From: Bin80 sp965219915
Lineage (GTDB): Bacteria; Bacteroidota; Rhodothermia; Rhodothermales; Bin80
Length of the DNA: 64,000 nt
Assembly (NCBI GenBank): GCA_965219915.1
Contig: OZ244794.1
Coordinates: forward strand, 1,116,001-1,180,000
Direction of reading: 5' to 3'
The position numbers were made by a program, and so were the translations under genes. Each line of letters begins with the position of its first letter. Position 1 is the first letter of the stretch. The notes under the pieces were generated by a model, which ran no database searches, had not been told where the DNA came from, and saw only the letters and a program-made list of their open reading frames with translations. Below, piece after piece: positions 25,320 to 34,373 of the stretch.

Positions 25320-27728
25320 CTACGGTGTGTGCGTTCCAGGCTTGCGGGAAGGAGACCAACGCAGTGCCTTGGCTCGCCGGGCTGCGGATAGGATGAAACC
25401 TCCGCTCAACAGGATAATGCCAATCCAGACCAGACTGATAGCCGGTTTTTCCTGAGCCTGGACAATCACGTAGTCAGGTCCGGTTGCACCATCAAGCGTA
25501 AGCGTGATCTCTCCGGTATCGACGTTCATGTTTGTGAAATAATACCCAACCCTATCTGAACGTGCAGGAATAGCATTCACGCTGCGATCTGTTCGTATGG
25601 CGTAAATCGGTGTAATCTCTTCAATCAGGTTGGTGGTCGTATTGGCAATCTGCAGTACCGCACCTACGGCAATCTCCAGACGGCCGGCTTCCTCCTCGCT
25701 CATAACTGATTGGAGGTCCGGTGCAATATCAAAACCGGTAAATGTGACCCGATATGCGCCATCGCCCACCAAGGTGCTCTGTCCGCGACGCAGGGTAACC
25801 TCATTGCTCGAACTGTTGCCGTCCACCATAGCACGTGGAGTGACGGCGACAAAGATGTCCTTTTCGAAGTAGAGTTTTAGATCAGGATGCTGAATCCACT
25901 GACCTGTATTTGATTCATAGGCTACGGGCTTGAGACGAAAGGATTGTCCGCCGGGATCCTTGAAGTCAAGCACAAAGCGTGTATGGCCCCGTTCGCCAGG
26001 TTCGGTGCCAGCGTAGGCTACCTCATAACCTGCCACAGAAACGACTTGACCTTGCTCAACGACAAAGTTGTTTCGGTCATCGCCCCGTGGGGCATCAGAA
26101 ATCGCGCGACTGAATCCCGAGGACGCAATAATGCCGATAACCATAACGCCGAGCCCGACGTGTGCGAGTGCTCCGCCAGCAAGTTTCAAGTTTCCTCGCC
26201 CAACACGCCAAAGCACAGTGGCATTGCCGTAGAGTGCAAAAAATGACACGAAAAGGAGGAGCATTAATTGTATACCGTATCCATGGCGGTGCCAAAAGCC
26301 CTCCCCCTCAGCGACGGTCTCTGCCGCAAAAGGTGTCAAAACCAATACAATGCCAGTGCTCACACAGGCAAGGAGCACCGGCCAGAACAATACGCGATTC
26401 ACCTTTTGGACATTCATCTTGGTCCACCAGAAAAGTTGTCCCAGTCCAGCTAGAAATAGGATACCAACCGTGAGCGGAAGCGTCCAGTTGTTGTAAAAAT
26501 CAATGGGTACAGATGCTGGATTATCGCGGAACAGTTGTCCAAAGATTGGAGCACTTGTGCCCAGAATAACGACAGCCGCGACGACGGTCAGGAGTACAGA
26601 TCCTGAGAACACCAAAAACTCACGTGACAGAAAATGGGCTTCCTGCTGTGCGCTCGGAAGTTCACGGTAACGCCAGGCAAACAACCCGAAGCCCAGCAAC
26701 CCCATTGCAAGGATCCAGATCAGGAGCTGGTTATACAGTCCAAGGTCAACGAAAGCATGCACGGAAGCATCTCCCAGTATGCCGCTTCGGGTGAGAAACG
26801 TGGAATAAACAACCAGCATATAGGCGAGGATGGACAGGAAGAGCGCTGCTTTGTGACCGATCCCCCCCTTACGCTGGATGAGCATCAGGTGAATGGCAGC
26901 AATACCAATCATCCATGGCACGAAAGAAGAGTTCTCGACGGGATCCCAGGCCCAGTATCCACCGAAGTTAAGCGTTTCGTAGGCCCAGTATCCGCCCATT
27001 GCAATCCCTACTCCCAGACACATGACGCTGATAAGCGTCCAGGGAAGTGCAGGTCGTACCCATTGGACGTACTGCCGCTTCCACAGCGCCACCACAGCAA
27101 ATGCAAATGGTGCAATCATGGTGGTGAAGCCCACAAAAAGCATTGGTGGATGGATCACCATCCAGTAGTTTTGCAACAGATCGTTCAGGCCTGTGCCATC
27201 TGCAGGCACAAAATCGGGGTTTGACTGGAAGATCGGGGCATCAGGATTGGCTTCCGCGATTGTCGCAAAAGGGGCTGCGCCGATTTCGATGGGACCAAGC
27301 TTGATCCCCACAATCATTGTAAGTAGAAAGACCTGGCAGAATGCCACGACAGCCATAACCGGTGCCCTGTAACCGGGCGCAGCCCAGCGCAGGAGTGCAA
27401 ACCCCATCAGGCAGTTCATGATAATCCAAAGCAGGAAGGATCCTTCCTGCCCCTCCCAACTGGCGGAGAACAGAAAATGAAAGGGCAAGTCCAGAGATGA
27501 ATGAGCCCAAACGTAGTTGTACTGGAACTGATGGGTCGCTATGAGAACGATAAGGAGGAGCCATGCACTGAAAAGACAGACTGTCATCACTCCCCAGAGC
27601 AGTTTGCCCAAGCGAAAAAAGTTTACATCATCGTTCTTGTATTCTGCAGCCCGGTAGAATGAGAAGACCGACAGGATGCAACTGACAAAAGCTGTCAGAA
27701 TCAATAGATGTCCAACAATGCCTGACAT
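25320..27728 (-). CDS. ccmF: cytochrome c haem lyase subunit CcmF
   Basis: 802 residues, longer than the usual 640-660. Some 14-15 hydrophobic helices; the WWD haem-handling motif is present ('GYWAYETLNFGGYWAWDP', about 245-263) with flanking conserved His ('VIHPPMLFVGF' near 190; 'FLTRSGILGDASVHAFVD' near 315-330). A soluble region after the late helices (about 560-770, 'SRAISDAPRGDDRNNF...') would be periplasmic, followed by one last helix. CcmF attaches haem to CxxCH apocytochromes at the outer face of the inner membrane; the two seven-haem proteins encoded 5 kb away would need it. Other ccm genes are not in the window. 6 bp after mpl, same strand. Confidence 0.92.
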   Translation of the reverse strand: MSGIVGHLLILTAFVSCILSVFSFYRAAEYKNDDVNFFRLGKLLWGVMTVCLFSAWLLLIVLIATHQFQYNYVWAHSSLDLPFHFLFSASWEGQEGSFLLWIIMNCLMGFALLRWAAPGYRAPVMAVVAFCQVFLLTMIVGIKLGPIEIGAAPFATIAEANPDAPIFQSNPDFVPADGTGLNDLLQNYWMVIHPPMLFVGFTTMIAPFAFAVVALWKRQYVQWVRPALPWTLISVMCLGVGIAMGGYWAYETLNFGGYWAWDPVENSSFVPWMIGIAAIHLMLIQRKGGIGHKAALFLSILAYMLVVYSTFLTRSGILGDASVHAFVDLGLYNQLLIWILAMGLLGFGLFAWRYRELPSAQQEAHFLSREFLVFSGSVLLTVVAAVVILGTSAPIFGQLFRDNPASVPIDFYNNWTLPLTVGILFLAGLGQLFWWTKMNVQKVNRVLFWPVLLACVSTGIVLVLTPFAAETVAEGEGFWHRHGYGIQLMLLLFVSFFALYGNATVLWRVGRGNLKLAGGALAHVGLGVMVIGIIASSGFSRAISDAPRGDDRNNFVVEQGQVVSVAGYEVAYAGTEPGERGHTRFVLDFKDPGGQSFRLKPVAYESNTGQWIQHPDLKLYFEKDIFVAVTPRAMVDGNSSSNEVTLRRGQSTLVGDGAYRVTFTGFDIAPDLQSVMSEEEAGRLEIAVGAVLQIANTTTNLIEEITPIYAIRTDRSVNAIPARSDRVGYYFTNMNVDTGEITLTLDGATGPDYVIVQAQEKPAISLVWIGIILLSGGFILSAARRAKALRWSPSRKPGTHTP

Positions 27729-27734
27729 ATGCAG

Positions 27735-29204
27735 CTAGGTGCCACAGTTTATTGAAAGATACTCCAGTAAATCCTGGTGTAGACCGCCGAAGCCTCCGTT
27801 ACTCATGATAAGAATAACATCATCGGGTCGAGCCTCTTGAACCAGAGGCTCCAGTAACTGGCGTACGGATGCGAAAGCGTACGCTTCAGTACCGGACTTG
27901 CGGATATGGTCAAGAACTACATCAATATTCATGAATTGTTCAGGAGCATCATTGTGTCTAAAGGGCGGCGAGCACAGGTAAGCCACTTCAGCGTCCTTGA
28001 ATGCTTCGCCATATGGAATCTCAAAAATTTTTCGTCGACTGGAATTAGAACGCGGCTCAAATACTGCCAGGATCCGGCGACTCGGCCAGCGTTCACCTGC
28101 CGCTTGAATGGTTGCACGTACGGCAGTTGGATGATGCGCAAAGTCATCCACAACCAGAATACCGCCGGGTTCCCCCAGGACCTCCTGCCGTCGTTTAACT
28201 CCAGGAAAGGATGCCAATCCACAGGTAATCTCGTCTACCGTTAATCCCTCATGCAGCGCCACAGTACTCGCTGCGAGGGCATTGCGGAGATTATGATGTC
28301 CGCTCATTGGAAGGAACATAGTACCCAGATCACGCCCACAATGTACCAGATTGAATTGCACTCCATCTTCCGTAACCTCAGTTATACGTCCAACCACATC
28401 ATGACTGTCGCTTAGCCCATACGTAATTACAGGGGCAGAACTAGAAAGTCGGGCTGCAGCAGGGTCATCTCCACAGACTACCAGCAATCCATCCGCAGGT
28501 ACTAGGTCTGCAAAGGCAATGAACGCTTCCTGATATTCGTCCCACGATGCATAGATGTCGGCGTGGTCGAACTCCATAGAAGTCACAATGGCGACCTGCG
28601 GCTCGTAGTGCACGAATTTGGGCTGCTTGTCAAAATAGGCGCTGTCGTACTCATCGCCCTCTATGACAAACTGCGGACCAGTGCCTATGGAGAAGCTTTT
28701 TTCGAGTCCCTGAAGGACACCTCCAACCAGAAATCCTGGGTCACGGCCCGCCGAATCCAACAAGTGTATCAGGAGCCCTGTTGTCGTTGTTTTTCCATGC
28801 GTCCCGGCAACCACTAAACTCCGGCGCTCAAGCAGAAAAAAATGACGCAAAGCCTCCGGCAGGGAAAGCTGGGGCAGGGACTGCTCCCGCGCTACTGTTG
28901 CCTCAACATGCGTTGGCGTACAAGCATTGCCGGTGATAACCAGATCAGGTGTGGGTATGAGGTTTTCCTTTGCGTACCCTTTCTGTAAAGGTATACCTTG
29001 TTTTTCCAGGAAGGTACTCATCGGAGGATACACATTGCTGTCAGATCCACGCACTGCGTATCCTGCCTCTTTAAGGAGTCCTGCGAGGGCGCCCATGCCC
29101 GTGCCACAGATCCCAATCAGGTATATGTCGTGTGTATCGGGTTCAGGTGGAGGCCTTTCAAATATTCGCAGATTCGCATCAGCGAAATCCGCCAGATTTC
29201 TCAT
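27735..29204 (-). CDS. mpl: UDP-N-acetylmuramate:tripeptide ligase
   Basis: 489 residues. Mur-ligase family with N-terminal 'LIGICGTGMGALAGLLKEAG' and 'GSDSNVYPPMSTFLEKQGI', the motif that separates Mpl from MurC, then ATP loop 'AGTHGKTTTTG' at about 112-122, 'EGDEYDSAYFDKQPKF' and 'HHNLRNALAA' and 'DDFAHHPTAVRATIQ'. It reattaches the recovered L-Ala-D-Glu-mDAP tripeptide to UDP-MurNAc during peptidoglycan recycling, implying a diderm with meso-DAP wall. Start ATG overlaps the end of the RND gene by 4 bp. Confidence 0.93.
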   Translation of the reverse strand: MRNLADFADANLRIFERPPPEPDTHDIYLIGICGTGMGALAGLLKEAGYAVRGSDSNVYPPMSTFLEKQGIPLQKGYAKENLIPTPDLVITGNACTPTHVEATVAREQSLPQLSLPEALRHFFLLERRSLVVAGTHGKTTTTGLLIHLLDSAGRDPGFLVGGVLQGLEKSFSIGTGPQFVIEGDEYDSAYFDKQPKFVHYEPQVAIVTSMEFDHADIYASWDEYQEAFIAFADLVPADGLLVVCGDDPAAARLSSSAPVITYGLSDSHDVVGRITEVTEDGVQFNLVHCGRDLGTMFLPMSGHHNLRNALAASTVALHEGLTVDEITCGLASFPGVKRRQEVLGEPGGILVVDDFAHHPTAVRATIQAAGERWPSRRILAVFEPRSNSSRRKIFEIPYGEAFKDAEVAYLCSPPFRHNDAPEQFMNIDVVLDHIRKSGTEAYAFASVRQLLEPLVQEARPDDVILIMSNGGFGGLHQDLLEYLSINCGT

Positions 29205-32200
29205 TCGGTCGGCTCTGACATTGCGGCACTTCTACTGGCTCGAAGGTGCATTAGCAGCGAGTCGAAGGCGGAATACATGACTGGTACAATGACCAGGGTA
29301 AGGAAAGTTGCAAAGGTAAGTCCACTGATGATCGCGGTACCCATGGGTCCCCAGAATTGTGTGTTTTCTGATCCAAACTGAATATTGGGGGCTAGATCGG
29401 AGAATAAACCGACAAAATCCACGTTGAGTCCGAAAGTAAGCGGTACGAGTCCGATCACCGTAGTTAAAAAGGTCAACAGTACAGGACGCAAACGCGTAGC
29501 GCCACCATCTATGATCGCCTCCATTTTACTCAGCCCGCGGTCACGCAACTGACGGATATAATCAATCAGCACAATGTTATTATTCACAACGATTCCAGCC
29601 AGACTGATGACTCCGATAAAGGTCATCAGACCGAAGGGGGTGCGTGTTAGAATCAGGCCGAGAAGCACGCCAATGAGCCCCAGGGCCACCGCCAACATGA
29701 TAATGATGGGGACTATGACACTGTTAAACTGAGCAATCAGGATCAGGGTGATTGCGGCAACCCCGATGGCCATTGCGGTTTGAAGGAATCCAAAAGCCTC
29801 CGCCTGATCCTCGCTCTCGCCCGTGTAGGTCAACTGGTAGCCCGGGGGCAGGGAATCTCGATAGTCCTCTAAATGGGCCTGGACCTGCTGCAACACAGCA
29901 GCCCCATTGGCCCCGGCGACAACATCGCCGGTAATGGTTGCAACTCGGCTCAGGTCAAGCCGCGTGATTGATCCGTAACCGCTGGCAGTTTCAAAATCTG
30001 CAATTGAGGAAAGGGGAATCTGGGCTCCTTCATGCAGAACGGTCAGTTGGTTGAGCGCCTCCAGGCTCGCGCGTTGCTCCTCACCCAGGCGCACAGTGAC
30101 ATCGTATTCCTCTTCCCCGAAGCGATATTTGGTAGCTTCGCTGCCCTGAACGGCTGAACGTACTACGTTGCTGATTTTACGTGTATCAAGTCCCAGGCGA
30201 GCGGCTCTTTCCCTATCTATTAGAATACGGACCTCTGGACGGCCGGTGTTCAGGTTGTTATTAAGATCCACGAGATCCGGGATCGTACCATTTGCGGCCG
30301 CTTGGCGCAAAGAAGCCGTGACTTCCTCGGTAATGCGCGTTATTTCAGTGAAATCTTGTCCTGTGATTTCAATGTTGACGGGTTTGCCCACTGGTGGGCC
30401 GGCGTTGTCTTTATTGATTTCGAAGGTCACTCCGGGAATTCCACGCAGTGACTCGCGCAATCGTTGGAGTGTATTGCGACTCGACTCAGGTCGGTCGCCA
30501 TAATCAACTACGTTCAGCGTAAGCAGGGCCCTTTCGGGGCTGCCGGGACCGCCTCCTGTAAGCCCATCTCCTCCGCTGCCGGTTCCAACGTTCACAAGCA
30601 TGTTTTTGATGTTGTCCCGGTCGTTGTTGTTTCTGTTCAATAGCTCCTCAACCCTCGACTGCGTAATGTTGGCAACATTGTTCGTTTCATCTAGGTGCGT
30701 ACCCAGCGGCAGTTCCATGTCAACGGTAATGAAGGTGGGGTCCGTGTCGGGGAAGAATTCGACGCCGGTCGGAGCAGCTGCAAATAGCCCAATAATAGCC
30801 ACGAAACCACCCGTCACACCAACGAGAAGTCGTGAACGGTTGTCGGTCAATAGGATTCGAGTCCGATGTCTAAGCATTTTCCCGTTTAAGAAGAATCCCA
30901 TTGCCCCGATAATCATGACGATTGCGGGGAGGCTGAGCAGGATCAGGATCGTCTGGAATTCTGCTCCGCGAATAAGTGACATCAAGCCCAGAATAATCGA
31001 AGACAGCAAAGCAAAGAAACCACCGGCCTTGATACTTTGGATTCCACCCAGATAGATGATTTCGCAGCAATGCAGGATAACCATCACGAGTCCCATCACC
31101 ATCAACAGGCCCGCTGGATAAAGAAGGACAGTTCCGGCAGCAGCATTGGCGAATGACACGACTAGTCCGCCCATAACTAAAAGGGCGAAGCCCAGAGCCA
31201 AACAGGCAAGGCAGAAGGAATTCCGCAGATAAGGATTGGGGGTGCGGAAGACCGCGATAATGGAAAGCACGACAGCCGCCAATCCAAGGAAAATCGCAGC
31301 ACCGAATAGTGGTGAGGGCCCTTCCTGAGTAGCCATAAGTATTGAGGCTACAGCTGTAATTAATCCCGCAAGATAGGTCAGTGCCACAGCAGACCAAAGT
31401 CGTTTGCGTGCAAAGGCCGGAGATCGGACCTCATAGTCACGCTGCAGTTGTGCGTCCAGAAATTTTCGGTACCAACTGATGAGCTTAGGCATGCCACTGG
31501 CGACGAATCCTTTGGCGATGGGATTGAAGCAGAAGCGGTGCAGCACCATGAGCATTGGTATCGCGAGCGAGAGTACCGCAAGTGTTTGCCAGTTGGTAAG
31601 ACCGATGATTAGCGCGATACCGGCGAAAAACACAAACAATCCAATCCGCAGGACGGCAGCATAACGTTTTTTCGGGTCGGTGTCCAAGCGAACGAAGTAC
31701 CCGGTTATGACAGGGTTTATGATTATGGCAACAAAAAGAGAGCAGGTTAGCGTAATGATGAGAGTCATGGGGAGATACCCCATGAATTCCCCTGTGATGC
31801 CGGGCCAGAACATCATCGGAATGAATACAGCCACGGTGGTTGCAGTTGATGCCACGACGGCAGACCCTACCTCAGCGGTTCCAAGTTTGGCGGCCTCAAA
31901 TCTGGAGTAGCCCAGCTCCTTGTACCGATAAATGTTTTCAACAATCACCACGGCATTATCAACCAGCATGCCGAGTGCAATGATCAGCGAGAAGAGGATC
32001 ACGAAGTTTAACTCCTGCCCCAGTATCTGGAGCGTGAGGAAGGAGAGGAACATGGAGAGCGGGATAGCAATCCCCACTAGGGTTGCTGTACGGACGCCCA
32101 AGAAGAACAACAGCACCAGAACCACAAAGATCAGTCCGCTGATAATGTTGTTCTCAAGATCCTTTACGAGCTGTCCGACCTGTTCACTTTGGTCGCCGGT

Positions 32201-33196
32201 AATCAGAACCTGCGCTCCGCGAGGGAGGGGAAATTCATCAAGGACAGCTTGAATGTCGTCAGCCGTATCAAGGATATTTGCTCCGCTGCGCTTCTTAACA
32301 TTAAGCGTAATGACGGGGTACATCCCTGATTCAGACAGTCTGACCAGGCGGTTTCCACGTTCCTCCTGCATGAGTTGCAGTCTAGCGTAAGTGGATCGTT
32401 CCTTGAAGCCGAAGTCTACCACAGCCACATCACCTACGTACACGGGAAATCCTCCCGGGCTTTCGATCACCAGATCTTCAATCTCCCGCTCAATTTCCCG
32501 GAATTCTCCGTCAATACGCAGGATATAGTTTTGGCGGTCAACTCTGATAGTTCCTCCTGGTGTATTGGAATTCTCAGCGTTGATAGTTTCAATAAGATCA
32601 GTGAAAGTGAGTCCATATCCCTGCAGTGCGCGGATATCTACATTAACCTGAACTTCTCGCTCGAGCGCGCCAATGACCTGCACTTCCAGGACATCGGGGC
32701 TCTTTTCGATTTCGTCTGCCAGATCTTCCGCGACCTCTTTGAGTTCGGTAAGAGTGAACGCTCCACTCAGATTGATACTCATGATGGGGATATCTTCGAC
32801 ATCGAATTCACTGACGATGGGTTCTTCGATATCACCGGGCAAGCGAGGCTTCGCCAGTTGTACTTTATCTCGTACTCGTTGGTAGGCGAGATCAAGTGAC
32901 ACATCAGGATTGAATTCCACAATGATCGTGGAAACTCCCTGTACAGAAGAGGATCGAATTTCCTTGATTCCAGATACGGACTGGACTTCCTCTTCCACGA
33001 TCCGGGTGATTAGGGACTCGATGTCGCTGGGACTGGCTCCCGGATAAACGGAAGTAATTATGATTGTTGGTATCTCGATGGAAGGAAAGGCTTCCTTCGA
33101 AATCGTCAAGTAGCTGACCAGCCCCCCAACCGTGAGCATCAAGGTCAAAATTGCAACACTCGGGCGGTACTTGATCGCAATCTCAGTGATTTTCAT
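29201..33196 (-). CDS. RND-family efflux transporter, enlarged membrane region
   Basis: 1331 residues against about 1040 for AcrB-like pumps. Standard parts: TM1 at 8-30, first periplasmic loop, TM2-TM6 at about 335-495 with 'ALGMLVDNAVVIVENI' (proton-relay Asp-Asn rather than Asp-Asp), second loop from about 815, TM8-12 near 1120-1310. Between TM6 and TM7, residues about 500-785 (30840-31700) hold an insertion with roughly eight to ten hydrophobic helices not found in canonical pumps. The substrate is unknown; the AcrB-like loops argue for drug, lipid or small-molecule export rather than metals. Middle gene of a TolC-MFP-RND operon that runs on into mpl and ccmF. Confidence 0.9.
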   Translation of the reverse strand: MKITEIAIKYRPSVAILTLMLTVGGLVSYLTISKEAFPSIEIPTIIITSVYPGASPSDIESLITRIVEEEVQSVSGIKEIRSSSVQGVSTIIVEFNPDVSLDLAYQRVRDKVQLAKPRLPGDIEEPIVSEFDVEDIPIMSINLSGAFTLTELKEVAEDLADEIEKSPDVLEVQVIGALEREVQVNVDIRALQGYGLTFTDLIETINAENSNTPGGTIRVDRQNYILRIDGEFREIEREIEDLVIESPGGFPVYVGDVAVVDFGFKERSTYARLQLMQEERGNRLVRLSESGMYPVITLNVKKRSGANILDTADDIQAVLDEFPLPRGAQVLITGDQSEQVGQLVKDLENNIISGLIFVVLVLLFFLGVRTATLVGIAIPLSMFLSFLTLQILGQELNFVILFSLIIALGMLVDNAVVIVENIYRYKELGYSRFEAAKLGTAEVGSAVVASTATTVAVFIPMMFWPGITGEFMGYLPMTLIITLTCSLFVAIIINPVITGYFVRLDTDPKKRYAAVLRIGLFVFFAGIALIIGLTNWQTLAVLSLAIPMLMVLHRFCFNPIAKGFVASGMPKLISWYRKFLDAQLQRDYEVRSPAFARKRLWSAVALTYLAGLITAVASILMATQEGPSPLFGAAIFLGLAAVVLSIIAVFRTPNPYLRNSFCLACLALGFALLVMGGLVVSFANAAAGTVLLYPAGLLMVMGLVMVILHCCEIIYLGGIQSIKAGGFFALLSSIILGLMSLIRGAEFQTILILLSLPAIVMIIGAMGFFLNGKMLRHRTRILLTDNRSRLLVGVTGGFVAIIGLFAAAPTGVEFFPDTDPTFITVDMELPLGTHLDETNNVANITQSRVEELLNRNNNDRDNIKNMLVNVGTGSGGDGLTGGGPGSPERALLTLNVVDYGDRPESSRNTLQRLRESLRGIPGVTFEINKDNAGPPVGKPVNIEITGQDFTEITRITEEVTASLRQAAANGTIPDLVDLNNNLNTGRPEVRILIDRERAARLGLDTRKISNVVRSAVQGSEATKYRFGEEEYDVTVRLGEEQRASLEALNQLTVLHEGAQIPLSSIADFETASGYGSITRLDLSRVATITGDVVAGANGAAVLQQVQAHLEDYRDSLPPGYQLTYTGESEDQAEAFGFLQTAMAIGVAAITLILIAQFNSVIVPIIIMLAVALGLIGVLLGLILTRTPFGLMTFIGVISLAGIVVNNNIVLIDYIRQLRDRGLSKMEAIIDGGATRLRPVLLTFLTTVIGLVPLTFGLNVDFVGLFSDLAPNIQFGSENTQFWGPMGTAIISGLTFATFLTLVIVPVMYSAFDSLLMHLRASRSAAMSEPTE

Positions 33197-33202
33197 TGTC
33201 GA

Positions 33203-34360
33203 TCAATGGTCTGAGGTGGAATCCGGGCGTGCATTCAGGATAGGAACGCCAAAATCATCCAGGGCCTCGTAGTGTTGGTCTGTGATTATGCGATCTCCAT
33301 CACCGAGGGTTGATTGTCCGCGGATGACCACTGTTTCGCCGGCGGATAGTCCGCTAGTAACTACGACCCGGTTAGCATATTCAGGACCGATGGATATGTT
33401 ACGTCGTCGGGCGAAGCTACCCTCTTCACGTTCTTCAACGACAAAAATGGATAATCCTGTTTCGTTCCGGGTGATGGCGTTGCCGGGGATTACCAGCGCA
33501 TCTTCCATGGTGAGCCTCACGATCGCCAGCTGCACGATCATTTCGGGCTTCAATTTTCCGTCTGAATTGTCCACAGCAATTTTTATTTCAAACGAACGGC
33601 TGGCGGGATCAATTACACTGCCGGCAAAACTGACACGTCCGGTACGGGCTGGAGCTCCAGCACTGCGAGGGCTGATTCTCGCCAGTGTGCCGATTTCGAT
33701 CTCGCCGGCATATCTCTCTGAAATACCCGCGACGACTTGAACACTGCGTGAATCTACAAGGCGGAGCAATTGCGTGCCGCCCACAACCTGCTCACCGGGC
33801 TCAATGTAGCGCTCCTCAACTGTGGCAGTGATTGGTGCAGGGAGAATGGTATAAGCCAGTTGGCGCGCAGCCTGATCGTAAACGGCTTCAGCCAAAGATA
33901 GCGCTGACTTTGCCTGATCAAGTGTTGTTTCCAGACGTGTGAATTCCAGCGCACTTATGATTGAGTCTGCAAAAAGGGGTTGTTGCCTATCGTAGCTGTC
34001 CTGAGCAATTCTAAGCGCAGCCTGGGCATTACTAACCTGTGCTTCGGCTTGACGATACGCAGTCTCTAGAAGTTCATCGTCAACACGCGCGACCGTTTGT
34101 TCTGCGCGGACAGTTTGTCCCAGGGGGGCGATCATTTCGAGCGTACCGGCAGTTCGCGCCGAGACGATCACATCATGATTTGCCTCGATAGTCCCGGTGA
34201 GGTCGATATAATCATCAAATGAAATGGGAAGTACTTCGAGCGTCTCAACATGCTTAGCCTCCATTGGGGGAGGTTCGGTTTCGGCGGCTGGGCTATTTCC
34301 CGGATCTGTACAAGCAGAAAAGAAGCCGCAACAAAGCAGTAGGATAAGTGGGGTTCTCAT
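33203..34360 (-). CDS. membrane-fusion (HlyD/AcrA-type) adaptor lipoprotein
   Basis: 385 residues with lipoprotein signal ending FFSAC (Cys 17). Biotinyl-lipoyl-like halves flank a helical hairpin ('GTIEANHDVIVSARTAGTL' about 57-75; helices 100-165 'YRQAEAQVSNAQAALRIAQD', 'LDQAKSALSLAEAVYDQA'; 'YTILPAPITATVEERYIEPG'), followed by the beta-barrel and membrane-proximal domains ('VRGQSTLGDGDRI'). Bridges the RND pump and TolC. 6 bp from the RND gene and 13 bp after the TolC gene. Confidence 0.92.
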   Translation of the reverse strand: MRTPLILLLCCGFFSACTDPGNSPAAETEPPPMEAKHVETLEVLPISFDDYIDLTGTIEANHDVIVSARTAGTLEMIAPLGQTVRAEQTVARVDDELLETAYRQAEAQVSNAQAALRIAQDSYDRQQPLFADSIISALEFTRLETTLDQAKSALSLAEAVYDQAARQLAYTILPAPITATVEERYIEPGEQVVGGTQLLRLVDSRSVQVVAGISERYAGEIEIGTLARISPRSAGAPARTGRVSFAGSVIDPASRSFEIKIAVDNSDGKLKPEMIVQLAIVRLTMEDALVIPGNAITRNETGLSIFVVEEREEGSFARRRNISIGPEYANRVVVTSGLSAGETVVIRGQSTLGDGDRIITDQHYEALDDFGVPILNARPDSTSDH

Positions 34361-34373
34361 AGGTTGATTTTTG

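Noticed and set aside
26634..27224. 196-codon plus-strand frame opposite ccmF
   Set aside because: Antisense shadow of the well-conserved WWD-containing gene.
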